DNA of 64,000 bases from Thalassomonas viridans (GCF_000948985.2 NZ_CP059733.1:2356001-2420000), one strand, 5' to 3'; counted from the stretch's first letter, positions 18,007 to 26,046 are shown. Numbers and translations are program-made. Notes: generated by a model not told the origin, from the letters alone.

Positions 18007-19421
18007 GTAGCTTTAATATAGGGGCAGGACAAAATTACGCTGATTTAGTACTGCATCGGGCAGCAGAGAAAGGCTCTGCTGATGCTCAAGAGCTAACATT
18101 ATTCGATGACCAGGTATTTACAAGTAAGTTCAGGTATTATTCAGGCGACTTTAATTCCGTTTTATTAAAGCCGGACAGTGGCCATGAATTTACCGGTGTA
18201 TTTGGAGATAACAATGTCCGGGCCATCAAAACGGATGGTGTATTTTCTGGCTACTATTTTCAGATTAACCAGCGATTGGAAATCCGGGATATTGAAATCA
18301 ATGGCGGTACAACTTACGCGATCCATCAAGATAGCCCTTCAGAGCTAATCCTGAGTAGGACAGGAATTCTATCCAATAGCTTTGCTTTATATAACTGGGC
18401 AAAGATAACAGTAAATTCTTCTGTCATTGTCTCGCTTACAACGAATGCCTCCTATAACGTCTCAAATAGCGCACAAGTTACAGCAAATAACAGTATTTTC
18501 ATTGGCAACAATCTTTATGGGGCTGTACGAAACCGCTTTGGTAATACAGTACTCAACGGTTGTCTAATACTCAATAACCATGCGACAGGGGCTGACGTAA
18601 GGGATGAAGCAGATACGCTTACCGGGGACTACAACATATCAAGTGATGCTTCGGCCCCTGGGGCGAACTCACTGCATAACCAACCCATTTCCACCTGGTT
18701 TGTAGATGCCCAAAACGGGGATTACCGTATTAATGAGACTGGCCAGGCAGTATTAAAAGGCAAAGGCCCGGGCGGAAGTGATTTACTGGCTGATTTCTAC
18801 CTTATCCAGGATACCGAGATATCATTAACGACTAAAGGCAATATGCAACCGGTCTTTTCCAAAGCCTTATCGGTTAACAAGCAGCTGAATACTCAAGTTA
18901 AGCCTGTTATTCAGCACCAGCAGGCTTTAGTAACCCAGGTTAAAATACTTGGCCAAGCCAGCCTTATTTCATCAGAGCAACCGGCTGCGGCCAGCGTGGC
19001 TGATGTATTTCTTCACTCATTCACTAATGCCATAAGTACCCAACAACAAGCAAAAGCCGGTTTGATTACGCTTAAATCAGGTGGTGAGCACTACTTGGTA
19101 ACGGCTGAGCAATTACAACTTGCCCTAACCACATCAGTTAACCAGGTAAGAAAAGTTTTGCCCGTAAAAAGTCAGCAGCATCAACTTGCGGCCCTGGTCG
19201 ACGTCGACCAGGTTTTATCAACCATCATTCAAACCACCCACCAACGAGCACAATCAGGGCTTACCAGTATCGTTGAGTTAACCAGGGTCAACACCACTGA
19301 GGCCCGGCAGCTGCAAACATCATCCACAAATACCATTTTTACATCAGTAATGCCGGATTTAGATTTTGACAGCGTGCTGGTGATCTCATTATCAGATATC
19401 TATGCCTGTGAACCAGGCTAA
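18003..19421 (+). CDS. Tail fibre-like protein with parallel beta-helix pattern
   Basis: 472-aa protein. Residues about 1-250 show regular short strands with Asn/Ser turns (VFGDNNVRAIKTDG, GYYFQINQRLEIRDIEINGGTTYAIHQDS, KITVNSSVIVSLTTNASYNVSNSAQVTANNSIFIGNN), the usual look of a right-handed parallel beta-helix. The N-terminal NIGAGQNYADL segment is common in bacterial pectate-lyase-like fibres. The C-terminal half is helical and Gln/Val-rich with loosely repeated LTTxVNQ/AxxxV units, perhaps a trimerising stalk. No catalytic residues identified. Position suggests a receptor-binding or depolymerising fibre. Confidence 0.55.
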   Translation: MSSFNIGAGQNYADLVLHRAAEKGSADAQELTLFDDQVFTSKFRYYSGDFNSVLLKPDSGHEFTGVFGDNNVRAIKTDGVFSGYYFQINQRLEIRDIEINGGTTYAIHQDSPSELILSRTGILSNSFALYNWAKITVNSSVIVSLTTNASYNVSNSAQVTANNSIFIGNNLYGAVRNRFGNTVLNGCLILNNHATGADVRDEADTLTGDYNISSDASAPGANSLHNQPISTWFVDAQNGDYRINETGQAVLKGKGPGGSDLLADFYLIQDTEISLTTKGNMQPVFSKALSVNKQLNTQVKPVIQHQQALVTQVKILGQASLISSEQPAAASVADVFLHSFTNAISTQQQAKAGLITLKSGGEHYLVTAEQLQLALTTSVNQVRKVLPVKSQQHQLAALVDVDQVLSTIIQTTHQRAQSGLTSIVELTRVNTTEARQLQTSSTNTIFTSVMPDLDFDSVLVISLSDIYACEPG

Positions 19422-19445
19422 CCCACTCATATAGAGGATTAATCT

Positions 19446-20072
19446 ATGCCAGCACAAACCCCACATATCTTTCAAACGGCACAAGATGCTTATTTAAACG
19501 CCACTAAAGATGCTATAACTCATCTGCACCTGGTTAAGGATTACTTGCAAAGTGATAGCTTTGTCACCGTTACCGGCGCTAAGTCGGTGGCCAGTATTGC
19601 TATATCGCCTGCAGATATGGCTATTAGCACAGTGGACGGTAACAGAACCTTGGTCATTAATCCGAAATCAAACCTCACCAAAAACAACAGTTCGCAAAAA
19701 TACGTGATAGGTACCGCCAGTAGTGGCACAACAAATAGCCTGACATTAACCGGGGCAGGTTGGAGTGTGTCAGCCTATGAGCGCAAGGTGGTTCATATTA
19801 CTGGCGGTACCGGTGCGGGAGAGTCGGCTAAGATCACTGGCAACACCGCTGATACCCTAAGCTTTGATGCAGGTGCTTTTACCGTTGCCCTGGATAACAC
19901 TAGTGAATTTGAAATCCTAGACGATATTAGCGCCGTATATGTCAGCTCTACAGAAGTTGTCTATGCCTGCGAAGAAGCCACAGATAAAGCCATTGATGCA
20001 GCCAGTGCCGACCAGGTGAGCTGCAGCGGCGCATCACTGGCGTTACCGGCATTAACTAATGTGGCGTCTTAA
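19446..20072 (+). CDS. Hypothetical virion-associated protein
   Basis: 208-aa protein, Thr/Ser/Ala-rich and beta-structured (TASSGTTNSLTLTGAGWSVSAYERKVVHITGGTGAGESAKITGNTADTL in the middle), similar in style to small surface or decoration domains. The N-terminal 50 residues are helical. Shine-Dalgarno AGAGGA lies 7 bases before the start. No family recognised. Confidence 0.45.
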   Translation: MPAQTPHIFQTAQDAYLNATKDAITHLHLVKDYLQSDSFVTVTGAKSVASIAISPADMAISTVDGNRTLVINPKSNLTKNNSSQKYVIGTASSGTTNSLTLTGAGWSVSAYERKVVHITGGTGAGESAKITGNTADTLSFDAGAFTVALDNTSEFEILDDISAVYVSSTEVVYACEEATDKAIDAASADQVSCSGASLALPALTNVAS

Positions 20073-20074
20073 CT

Positions 20075-20455
20075 ATGGTTATTGAGACTCTCTTCCTGGG
20101 AAGCAGCAACAAAATAGTGTTGCTGCTTAAATATGCCAGAGATATCTACAACGACAACAACGAACGTATTGCCATTGCGGGTGATACGATCCCGTTTGTA
20201 ACCAATGGTGTCACTAAGATGGAGTTATACATAAATGGGATCACGGTCAGTTCAACCACTGGCCGCATCATCTGGAATGATCATGGCCATATAGAATTAG
20301 ATTTAGGTGGCGTGGAAGGTATCGAAGCCAAGAAGCAACATCAAGTATCCCTTAAGATATGGGACGCTGGACATCCCACCAAAGGACAGGTAGTCATTCA
20401 TCCAAGAGCTAGAAAAGCAAGTGTTAGGATAGATACGGTAGCGTCTGAACTTTAG
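20075..20455 (+). CDS. Hypothetical phage protein, last gene of the prophage
   Basis: 126-aa beta-rich protein (NGVTKMELYINGITVSSTTGRIIWNDHGHIELDLGG, then KKQHQVSLKIWDAGHPTKGQVVIH), reading as a small immunoglobulin-like or sandwich fold. It is the last gene before the phage right end. Virion role assumed from context only. Confidence 0.45.
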   Translation: MVIETLFLGSSNKIVLLLKYARDIYNDNNERIAIAGDTIPFVTNGVTKMELYINGITVSSTTGRIIWNDHGHIELDLGGVEGIEAKKQHQVSLKIWDAGHPTKGQVVIHPRARKASVRIDTVASEL

Positions 20456-20464
20456 AAACATTAA

Positions 20465-20519
20465 CACTAGTTTTTAATCCTAGTGCCTTTTAGTATTTGA
20501 AAACCCGTTTTAAATACTA
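20465..20519. terminator. Two hairpins after the last phage gene
   Basis: CACTAG (20465-20470) pairs with CTAGTG (20480-20485). Directly after it, TAGTATTTGAAAAC (20491-20504) pairs with GTTTTAAATACTA (20507-20519) around a 2-base loop with one bulged G. The second hairpin is long but AT-rich and lacks a strong T tract. Together they probably end transcription at the phage right edge in both directions. Confidence 0.5.
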
Positions 20520-20524
20520 AAAAG

Positions 20525-20578
20525 ATATGTTTTCGCAGTTTTCGCAACTTTCAGTGAGAGTTTTCGCGCGCGGCAACA
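20525..20578. other. Phage right end (attR side) with MuA-type binding repeats
   Basis: Read on the minus strand from 20578, the sequence starts TGTTGCCGCGCGCGAAAA. This has the same layout as the phage Mu right end, which starts TGAAGCGGCGCACGAAAA, with CGAAAA beginning at base 13 in both. On the plus strand GTTTTCGC occurs three times (20529, 20538, 20560), like the repeated transposase sites of Mu R1/R2. The phage DNA therefore ends in CA at 20577-20578, and CGTTC (20579-20583) would be the 5-bp target duplication. Confidence 0.75.
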
Positions 20579-20591
20579 CGTTCTATAGGTG

Positions 20592-22373
20592 TTATGCCGA
20601 CTTCCTATGATAGTGGCGCAGGCCGTGTTCTTTCTGTCGTCCCTGGCTAAAGGCTGTTACCCGTTTCAAGTAACCTATTACCCGGGTGCCGTAGTCGATA
20701 TCATCACTGCCGCAATAGCCGCAGCGGCTGCGGGTTTGCTTGTCTATTTTTTCACACTGGTTGCAGATGGTGATTTTGACATTGACGCAGAAATAATTGC
20801 AGCCTGTGGTGGCGGCCACATCGAACAGTTTCAGGTAGGCGTCGGCGGTGAGTGCTTCGTCCAGGTTCAGGTGCAGGGCCGAGCCGCCATCTAAATACCG
20901 GGTCATTTCCCTGCCGTGCAAAATAAATTTATCCAGGTGATTGGTGTCTTCATCCTCGACTAAATAAAAGTAGGAGTTGTAGCAGTCCCGGTTCACCCGG
21001 TAGCCGTCCTTGTTGTCCCATTTGGCATTTTTCACCCCGAGATTTTCTGCCGGGACAAATTCGGTATTGAACATATAACCGTAGGTTTTCCTTGCCGCCT
21101 GGTTGGCGTGGTAAATCACCTTTAAATGTTCGCTGACAAAATTTTTATACTCAGGGTTGTTGCCTACCCTGTACCCTGCATATTCGGCGGCTTCCGCCAT
21201 ACCATTGATGCCTATGGTGAGAAACTGCTTGTCCAGGCTGATAAAACCGGCGTTATAAACAGACAAGGCGCCTTTGGCAAAATAATCCTCCATCAGTTTG
21301 CGGTAGGCCACCTGGTATTTTTGTATCTTAGTGATCTCTTCCGCCAGGTCCCGGCCGTCCTGCACCAGGCGGTTCATATTGATGGTGATGACATTGATCG
21401 AGCCGGTGGCGACCCCGCCGGCTCCCAGGGTATAGGAGAAGGTATTGTCGGAGATCTCATTACGCAGCCGGCAGCAGGAGGCAAGGGAGTCGGCGCTGTC
21501 GGACAGATAAACAAAAAACGAATTGCCGCGGGCTTTTTCTTCCGCCAGTTCGCGGGCAAAGCCCCGGTCTTTACACTGGCCGTCTTCGGTGAGCATGGCG
21601 GCGGTGATCACCGGGAAGGTCAGTACCGCCTTTTCTCGCTCGCGGTTGATCCAGTTAAGGAAGAACTTTTGCAGCAGCTCGACGCTTTGCCAGCTGGGTT
21701 TGGAAAAGTCCGGAAAGACAAAGTCTTCAAACATGGAGCTAAAGTAAAAGCGGTCGAAAACCGAGATATTCCAAAAAACGCTTTGGTAGCCGCGAGCCGC
21801 CGCCGGCTGGTTGATGGCATACACCACATGCTGCAAGTGGTTTTCTATGGCGTTTTTATGGCTGGTTAAATAGTTGTCGCCATATTCTTTACGGGCAAAA
21901 TAGTCGAAATAGGTGAGAAACTCGACCGTGGCCACCGCCCCGGCAAACTGGGCGGATACGGCAAAAATGAGATTGACGAAGGAGCCGCAAAAAGACTCCA
22001 GGTGTTTGGGGGCTTTTGACTCGCCGCCGAGTTTGGTCAGGCCGTCGAGCAGGAAAGGGTACATGCTGATCGAGGTGCAATAGGGTTTCAGGCTGGTTTC
22101 ATCATGGACATAAATTTCATGATCCCGGATTTGTCTCTGGTATTCATCCGCCAGGGCGGGGGAGAATAGCTTGTTGATTTTATCTTTTACCAGGGTGCGG
22201 TTGATCTGGATAAAACAGTCTTTAAGCAGCTCGGCTTCCAGGGTTGCGATGTTTTTTTCGGTGACATTGGCATTGGCATCGAGCTTAGAGCCGTCGGCGG
22301 CATTTTGGGCGGAAAAGTAGTCGCTAATGAAGGCTTTTTTGGTATTAAGTTGTTGTTCACTAAGCTGCAGCAT
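20592..22373 (-). CDS. nrdD: Anaerobic ribonucleoside-triphosphate reductase, class III
   Basis: Glycyl-radical enzyme that reduces NTPs to dNTPs without oxygen. The C-terminus carries the zinc site CNQCEK...CGYCGSDD and the glycyl radical motif TRVIGYLKRV. Active-site cysteines are likely in the SLASCCRLRNE and SFCGSF segments. At 593 aa it lacks an N-terminal ATP-cone: the protein starts only about 40 residues before the catalytic region, so the usual dATP on/off switch is absent. The start overlaps the activase gene nrdG by 14 bases, with AAAGGAAA as ribosome-binding site. The gene is intact; the prophage end lies 13 bp after its stop codon. Confidence 0.95.
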   Translation of the reverse strand: MLQLSEQQLNTKKAFISDYFSAQNAADGSKLDANANVTEKNIATLEAELLKDCFIQINRTLVKDKINKLFSPALADEYQRQIRDHEIYVHDETSLKPYCTSISMYPFLLDGLTKLGGESKAPKHLESFCGSFVNLIFAVSAQFAGAVATVEFLTYFDYFARKEYGDNYLTSHKNAIENHLQHVVYAINQPAAARGYQSVFWNISVFDRFYFSSMFEDFVFPDFSKPSWQSVELLQKFFLNWINREREKAVLTFPVITAAMLTEDGQCKDRGFARELAEEKARGNSFFVYLSDSADSLASCCRLRNEISDNTFSYTLGAGGVATGSINVITINMNRLVQDGRDLAEEITKIQKYQVAYRKLMEDYFAKGALSVYNAGFISLDKQFLTIGINGMAEAAEYAGYRVGNNPEYKNFVSEHLKVIYHANQAARKTYGYMFNTEFVPAENLGVKNAKWDNKDGYRVNRDCYNSYFYLVEDEDTNHLDKFILHGREMTRYLDGGSALHLNLDEALTADAYLKLFDVAATTGCNYFCVNVKITICNQCEKIDKQTRSRCGYCGSDDIDYGTRVIGYLKRVTAFSQGRQKEHGLRHYHRKSA

Positions 22374-22914
22374 AAAGGTTTCCTTTTGTTTTTGTTAAAG
22401 AAGTTGTTGGTCGAGATCTTTCGGGTAAAGGTGTTAAAGCGGACTTGGCGATATCCGGTGATTTAACAAATAAGTGATTGAGTTTTCTGCCGGTGCTGAG
22501 ATCGAAAAAGACCTGGTTGGTTGCCGGATTATCCAGGCCGCCCTTTTCCGGGGCCCATTTGCCGGTTTTCAGGTAAGTCAGGTGTTGGCTGATACCTATA
22601 TCTATATGCGTCTGGCCGGAGTACAGGCAGGTTTTTAACCCCAGCTGCCTGGCTATTTTGAGTTTTTCTATTAGCTGGCTGGCCTGCCACTCGCCGCCAA
22701 AAAAAAGTACGCAGCTGATCAGGCCCGCATATTGTGCCAGGTATTGATGAAACCTCTCCCGGGTTAAAGGGTGGCCGTTGTTTTCATTCCATAATTCCGT
22801 GCTGTGGCAACCGCGGCAGCCGATTTTACAGCCGGTGATACTAAAACACAGGCTGATTTCGCCCGGTACTTCCTGAAAGACAATAGTGGGGGGAAGGCAG
22901 TTAAATGACATCAT
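22360..22914 (-). CDS. nrdG: Anaerobic ribonucleotide reductase activating protein
   Basis: Radical-SAM activase that makes the glycyl radical on NrdD. The [4Fe-4S] cysteine motif CKIGCRGC (C-x3-C-x2-C) lies about 30 residues from the start, followed by GGEWQ, the radical-SAM GGE motif. Start set at ATG 22914 (184 aa; ATG 22911 directly follows). An upstream in-frame GTG at 22950 falls inside a NrdR box and upstream of the predicted transcription start, so it is unlikely. The order is nrdG-nrdD, the reverse of E. coli. The C-terminus has a basic, low-complexity tail. No strong Shine-Dalgarno is seen. Confidence 0.92.
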   Translation of the reverse strand: MMSFNCLPPTIVFQEVPGEISLCFSITGCKIGCRGCHSTELWNENNGHPLTRERFHQYLAQYAGLISCVLFFGGEWQASQLIEKLKIARQLGLKTCLYSGQTHIDIGISQHLTYLKTGKWAPEKGGLDNPATNQVFFDLSTGRKLNHLFVKSPDIAKSALTPLPERSRPTTSLTKTKGNLYAAA

Positions 22915-22915
22915 G

Positions 22916-23058
22916 TGTCTATATATGCTCGTTTTTGTTTTTGTGGGCACAATATATAGTGTTTTTGACTTGTTTTACTTTGACCGGGATCAACTTTTAT
23001 CAGATAAGATAATCCTTTATATAGTGTCCGTGTTTTTTATTTTGTCCATATATAGTGG
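22916..23058. promoter_or_regulatory. Four NrdR-like boxes in two pairs upstream of nrdG
   Basis: NrdR boxes follow acaCwAtATaTwGtgt. The ten-base core CwAtATaTwG is found at 22950 (CAATATATAG, perfect), 23015 (CTTTATATAG, one change), 23046 (CCATATATAG, one change) and 22919 (CTATATATGC, two changes). The cores are spaced 31, 65 and 31 bases. About 31 bp (three helix turns) is the usual spacing of paired NrdR boxes. The perfect box covers the predicted -10 element of nrdG, so repression by NrdR is expected. Confidence 0.75.
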
Positions 23059-23446
23059 TTTTTTGTGTTTTGGGGGATTAAGCCGGTTTTGGTAATGGCA
23101 TATAGGGGAGCTTGTGGCCGGGGCATTGGCCTGAAGTTGCGGCACTTGCCCGGTGAGGCAGGACAGTCATCTGGTTGCTACGGCAGAAGCGCTTAAAGTA
23201 TAAGCCGGTAAAAATCTTGATTGTTATAGATGAGGCTTAAAGTTGCTTGTTTTATAGGCGGTTTAAGGCGCTGATTGTAATGTTTGGCAAACAAAAGTAA
23301 AGAAATGCAATGATCGTGTGAATCAGCGAACTATTTTTTTAAAGTCTGCTCTATTAGGTGCTCAGCAGGCCGTGAAAGACAGGCGGCTTACCTTTAAACA
23401 GGTTGTTTTTGATGACAACAGTATTGAATTTTTAGTGGATCTGATT
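22951..23446. other. Intergenic region between nrdG and the lipoprotein gene
   Basis: Divergent promoter region of about 500 bp. The nrdG-proximal 110 bp hold the FNR-like and NrdR-like sites. The remaining part (23096-23446) shows no conserved gene; a frame continuous with the lipoprotein is open from 23318 but has no signal sequence or ribosome-binding site. No clear promoter for the lipoprotein is seen. Confidence 0.5.
22980..22993. promoter_or_regulatory. FNR/Anr-like site upstream of nrdG
   Basis: TTGACCGGGATCAA differs from the FNR consensus TTGAT-N4-ATCAA at a single base. Its centre lies about 42 bp before a transcription start predicted from the minus-strand -10 element TATATT (22956-22951). 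That is the class II activator position. Anaerobic induction of nrdG-nrdD by FNR is known in E. coli and is inferred here. Confidence 0.7.
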
Positions 23447-24967
23447 ATGAGTTTTAAACCAGGTATTTTTTCTTATCTCCAACCCGGCAGGTTATTGCTA
23501 ATGGCTGCTGTTGCCGGGCTGGTTGGCTGTGGTTCGGGTAGCGATGATAATGACGGCGACGGTGATGCTTATGTAAACTTATATAACGCATCCAAAAATG
23601 CACCGGCAATTTTCCTTACGATTGATGAAGATCTTGAAGAGGATGATGAGGACGAGGTTGAAATCACCTATACGGGGGTTGAATACGGCCAGTCCGGGGG
23701 GAATAAGGCGCTGGAAAAAAATACCTATTTCTATGAACTGGCATGGCAGGATGAAGACAGCAGTGACCGCGATAACTTAGAGCTTATTGCTGAGGGCCAG
23801 GTTGAGCTCAAAAGAGATACCATCCAGATGATAGTGGTAAGCGATGATATTACCTCGCCGCAAGTGAACATTTATGACATTGAAATGATCGACGATGATG
23901 ATGATTTTGACGATGATTTGTTTAATTTGCGGGTGTTGAACATGCATCCGGGGCCGGAAGATATTGATGTTTATTTGTCTAAATCCGATGAAACCTTCAA
24001 CGAAGCGGTATTGATCGGCCAGTATAGCTATACCGTGTTGTCGGATAATCACAAGTTTGAGCAGGACGAGTATATCTTCTATATCACCGCCGCCGGCAGT
24101 GATGAGGTGTTATTCCAGTCAGAGGATATTGATTATTCTTTTGTGACCCAATACGTGATGGTAGTGCGTGAAAATACCGCGGCCGGCCAGTCGCCTTACG
24201 TGCTGGACCGGGTGTCCAATTCAAGCACAACCGAGTATGTAGATTTTAATTCGGTCGGCCAGTTCAGGGTTTACAATGCCATTACCGAGCATGAATTAAT
24301 CCCTAACTATCAATCAAGCATAGATCTGTATGTGAATGGCGTTGATGACGAGCCTGAGATCAGCGATTTGTCACGGAACCAGCTTAGTGAGGTGATTGTT
24401 AAGGACAAGGGTGACTACAGCCTTGATGTGACCGTTGCCGGGACAGATGAGGCCATATTAAGTAATCACCTGCTGACCTTACCCGAGAGTTCCGATAAAA
24501 CCGTATTTTTGTATCTGAAAGAAGATGATGTTGACGAAGACGGCGACGGCGACGTTGATGAAGACGGTGATGGCCAGGTGGATGAAGTTGAAATAACCAT
24601 TAACTCCCTGGTGGTGAATAACAGTAACAGTGAGAGCATTTATGATCACCTGATCACTATGGTGAACTTAGTGGACAATGATGACTTTAGCAGCGTTAAG
24701 TTTTACTTTGTCCGTAACGATGAAACTATCGATACCGCAACCAATCAGCGTACGGTTGGCTACACGAGTACCGAAACTATCAGTCTTTTAAATAATACCT
24801 ATCAGGTGTTTGCGGTTGCACAGGAAAACAGCAGTGACATTATTTTAACAACGCTTGATCTGGTGCTGGATGAGTCATCAAAAGAGCAGTTTATTGTGAT
24901 TGAAGTGGATGAAAATTCCCCTACAGGTTATAAAATGGAAATATTCAATCAAAATGCAGAAGATTAA
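23447..24967 (+). CDS. Asp-rich outer-membrane or periplasmic lipoprotein (DUF4397-like)
   Basis: 506-aa lipoprotein. The ATG at 23447 is chosen because it gives a signal peptide with lipobox LVGC at residues about 22-25; the frame is open further upstream but lacks such a start. After the cysteine comes an Asp/Gly-rich spacer and then repeated beta domains with VNLYNASKNAPAIFLTID and LRVLNMHPGPEDIDVYLS, the pattern of DUF4397 repeats (VxNxSPxxPxVDVYVxG). A run of DxDGDG-type residues near residues 363-380 looks like thrombospondin type 3 calcium-binding sequence inserted between domains. Very acidic overall. A strong terminator follows. Function unknown. Confidence 0.7.
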   Translation: MSFKPGIFSYLQPGRLLLMAAVAGLVGCGSGSDDNDGDGDAYVNLYNASKNAPAIFLTIDEDLEEDDEDEVEITYTGVEYGQSGGNKALEKNTYFYELAWQDEDSSDRDNLELIAEGQVELKRDTIQMIVVSDDITSPQVNIYDIEMIDDDDDFDDDLFNLRVLNMHPGPEDIDVYLSKSDETFNEAVLIGQYSYTVLSDNHKFEQDEYIFYITAAGSDEVLFQSEDIDYSFVTQYVMVVRENTAAGQSPYVLDRVSNSSTTEYVDFNSVGQFRVYNAITEHELIPNYQSSIDLYVNGVDDEPEISDLSRNQLSEVIVKDKGDYSLDVTVAGTDEAILSNHLLTLPESSDKTVFLYLKEDDVDEDGDGDVDEDGDGQVDEVEITINSLVVNNSNSESIYDHLITMVNLVDNDDFSSVKFYFVRNDETIDTATNQRTVGYTSTETISLLNNTYQVFAVAQENSSDIILTTLDLVLDESSKEQFIVIEVDENSPTGYKMEIFNQNAED

Positions 24968-25013
24968 CCCGGCCGGAGAGCACGGTTAATTAGACGGATT
25001 TTTCTCTGACATT

Positions 25014-25050
25014 AAGAGGTCTTATTTTGGCGGATAAGACCTCTTTTTTT
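25014..25050. terminator. Bidirectional rho-independent terminator
   Basis: AAGAGGTCTTAT (25014-25025) pairs perfectly with ATAAGACCTCTT (25034-25045) around an 8-base loop and runs into seven T (25044-25050). It follows the plus-strand lipoprotein gene and overlaps the stop codon of the convergent minus-strand gene. Confidence 0.9.
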
Positions 25051-25420
25051 GTTGTTTTTTGAGCCAGCCCTTAAGGATAGCTGCCGTTAGTTGCGGATGT
25101 TCGGTGGCCCTTACCCTGACACGTTCGAGTAGCTTTTGCCTATGGACATGATTAAGTAAGGTCAGGGTTTTTTGGTAGGACTTGGTTTGCCTGAGGGGAT
25201 TATCTCCGGATTTATTGCCGCCGGCCGGTTTGGTTTTGGCTGTTCGCGGATTTTTGCTTTGCGGGGGCAAGCCTTTCTTTTTAGCGCTTGGTTTGGTGAC
25301 GGACTTACCGCCGGCTCGTGCTTTTGGGGTCCGGGTAACTGAACTGTTGGTGGCTTTGGCGGCTGGTTTCTTTGGCTGGCGGTGAAACAGCCAGTCTATG
25401 ATTTGGCTCAGTATCTTCAT
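25022..25420 (-). CDS. Lys-rich small protein with N-terminal amphipathic segment
   Basis: 132-aa protein if it starts at ATG 25420 (MKILSQIIDWLFHRQPKK); the frame is open to 25525 but the extra 35 residues look non-coding and have no ribosome-binding site. After a short hydrophobic N-terminus comes a Lys/Pro/Ser/Thr-rich disordered linker and a compact C-terminal helical segment (SYQKTLTLLNHVHRQKLLERVRVRATEHPQLTAAILKGWLKK pattern). The last helix (HPQLTAAILKGWL) resembles the FliG-binding tail of FliF (NPEKVAxVLKxWL type). That likeness is only a hint. The stop codon lies inside a terminator hairpin. Confidence 0.6.
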   Translation of the reverse strand: MKILSQIIDWLFHRQPKKPAAKATNSSVTRTPKARAGGKSVTKPSAKKKGLPPQSKNPRTAKTKPAGGNKSGDNPLRQTKSYQKTLTLLNHVHRQKLLERVRVRATEHPQLTAAILKGWLKKQQKKRSYPPK

Positions 25421-25592
25421 GGTTCCGTTGCTTGATTTTGTTGGGGTCTTATCCCGGCCAGAGTCTTTCCCCGGCGATATCGTCCGGCTGGCTTTCAAAA
25501 AGGCGAAAAGTCTACCGCCGGGCATTATATCAGGTAATATATTGTTTTATAGCCTATATTCAATAACAGCTTACTGATAAAAGGAACCTGTT

Positions 25593-25811
25593 ATGTCAGA
25601 TCACCATACCTATAAGAAAATAGAAATTGTCGGCTCATCTAAAATCAGCAGTGATGATGCTATCCGTAATGCCATTGCCCAGTGTAATAAATCCATGCGT
25701 AACCTTGACTGGTATGAAGTCACGGAATCCCGGGGACATCTGGTTAATGGCGAAATTGCCCATTTCCAGGTCACGCTTAAGGTGGGGTTCAGGATTGAAG
25801 AAGACGATTAA
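25593..25811 (+). CDS. Dodecin family flavin-binding protein
   Basis: 72-aa dodecin, a small protein that forms a hollow dodecamer and stores or buffers flavin (in some bacteria CoA as well). Family marks: HTYKKIEIVGSSKISSDDAIRNAIAQCNKSMRNLDWYEVTESRG, in which the KxxEIVGxS start, the SxxDAIxxAI helix and the W-x-E-V flavin-stacking tryptophan (residue 40) are all present, then VNGEIAHFQVTLKVGFRIE. Shine-Dalgarno AAAGGAAC lies 6 bases before the start. Monocistronic. Confidence 0.93.
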   Translation: MSDHHTYKKIEIVGSSKISSDDAIRNAIAQCNKSMRNLDWYEVTESRGHLVNGEIAHFQVTLKVGFRIEEDD

Positions 25812-25992
25812 CAGCCAGGGACATAAACATTTAATGTCTTTGTTGCGCTTAATCCCCACAGGGAGCGATTGCTCGGCATCCGCCTTGAACTTACATGCTG
25901 ATGCTTATGGGATCCGGGTTGCCGGTTTATTACCTTAGGTATAGCAAGATGGCGATGGGGAAAACTCTGTCTGGGCAACCCCTTCCCTTAGG

Positions 25993-26024
25993 AAAAGGTT
26001 ATCTGCTGCCAGATAACCTTTTTT
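25993..26024. terminator. Strong bidirectional terminator
   Basis: AAAAGGTTATCTG (25993-26005) pairs perfectly with CAGATAACCTTTT (26010-26022) around loop CTGC, with a T tract on the plus side and an A tract that serves the minus strand. It lies between the convergent dodecin gene and the minus-strand gene at 26047-26289. Confidence 0.85.
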
Positions 26025-26046
26025 CGTCTAAGGGGCTCAGGGGCGG

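Larger units (their letters stand above)
1..20578 (+). mobile_element. Mu-like transposable siphophage prophage, right arm
   Basis: A continuous, tightly packed plus-strand gene run with repeated 1- to 4-base start/stop overlaps. It encodes Mu-family head proteins followed by a long non-contractile tail module, and no tail sheath or contractile baseplate gene is seen. Known temperate transposable phages of the B3/D3112 type combine a Mu-like head with a lambda-like tail, and this order fits them. The right boundary is placed at 20578 from a Mu-like terminal sequence. The left end, transposase, repressor, lysis genes and terminase would lie before base 1, so whether the prophage is complete cannot be judged. 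No structural gene is visibly broken. Confidence 0.9.

Noticed and set aside
20589..20600. nrdD truncated by the prophage
   Set aside because: The glycyl radical motif and a normal-length tail are present and the phage end lies 13 bp past the stop codon.
21126..21869. 247-aa plus-strand frame opposite nrdD
   Set aside because: Fully inside the well-supported nrdD on the other strand.
22886..23095. 69-aa hydrophobic plus-strand frame
   Set aside because: Overlaps the nrdG start and its FNR/NrdR sites; the hydrophobic look comes from T-rich promoter DNA.
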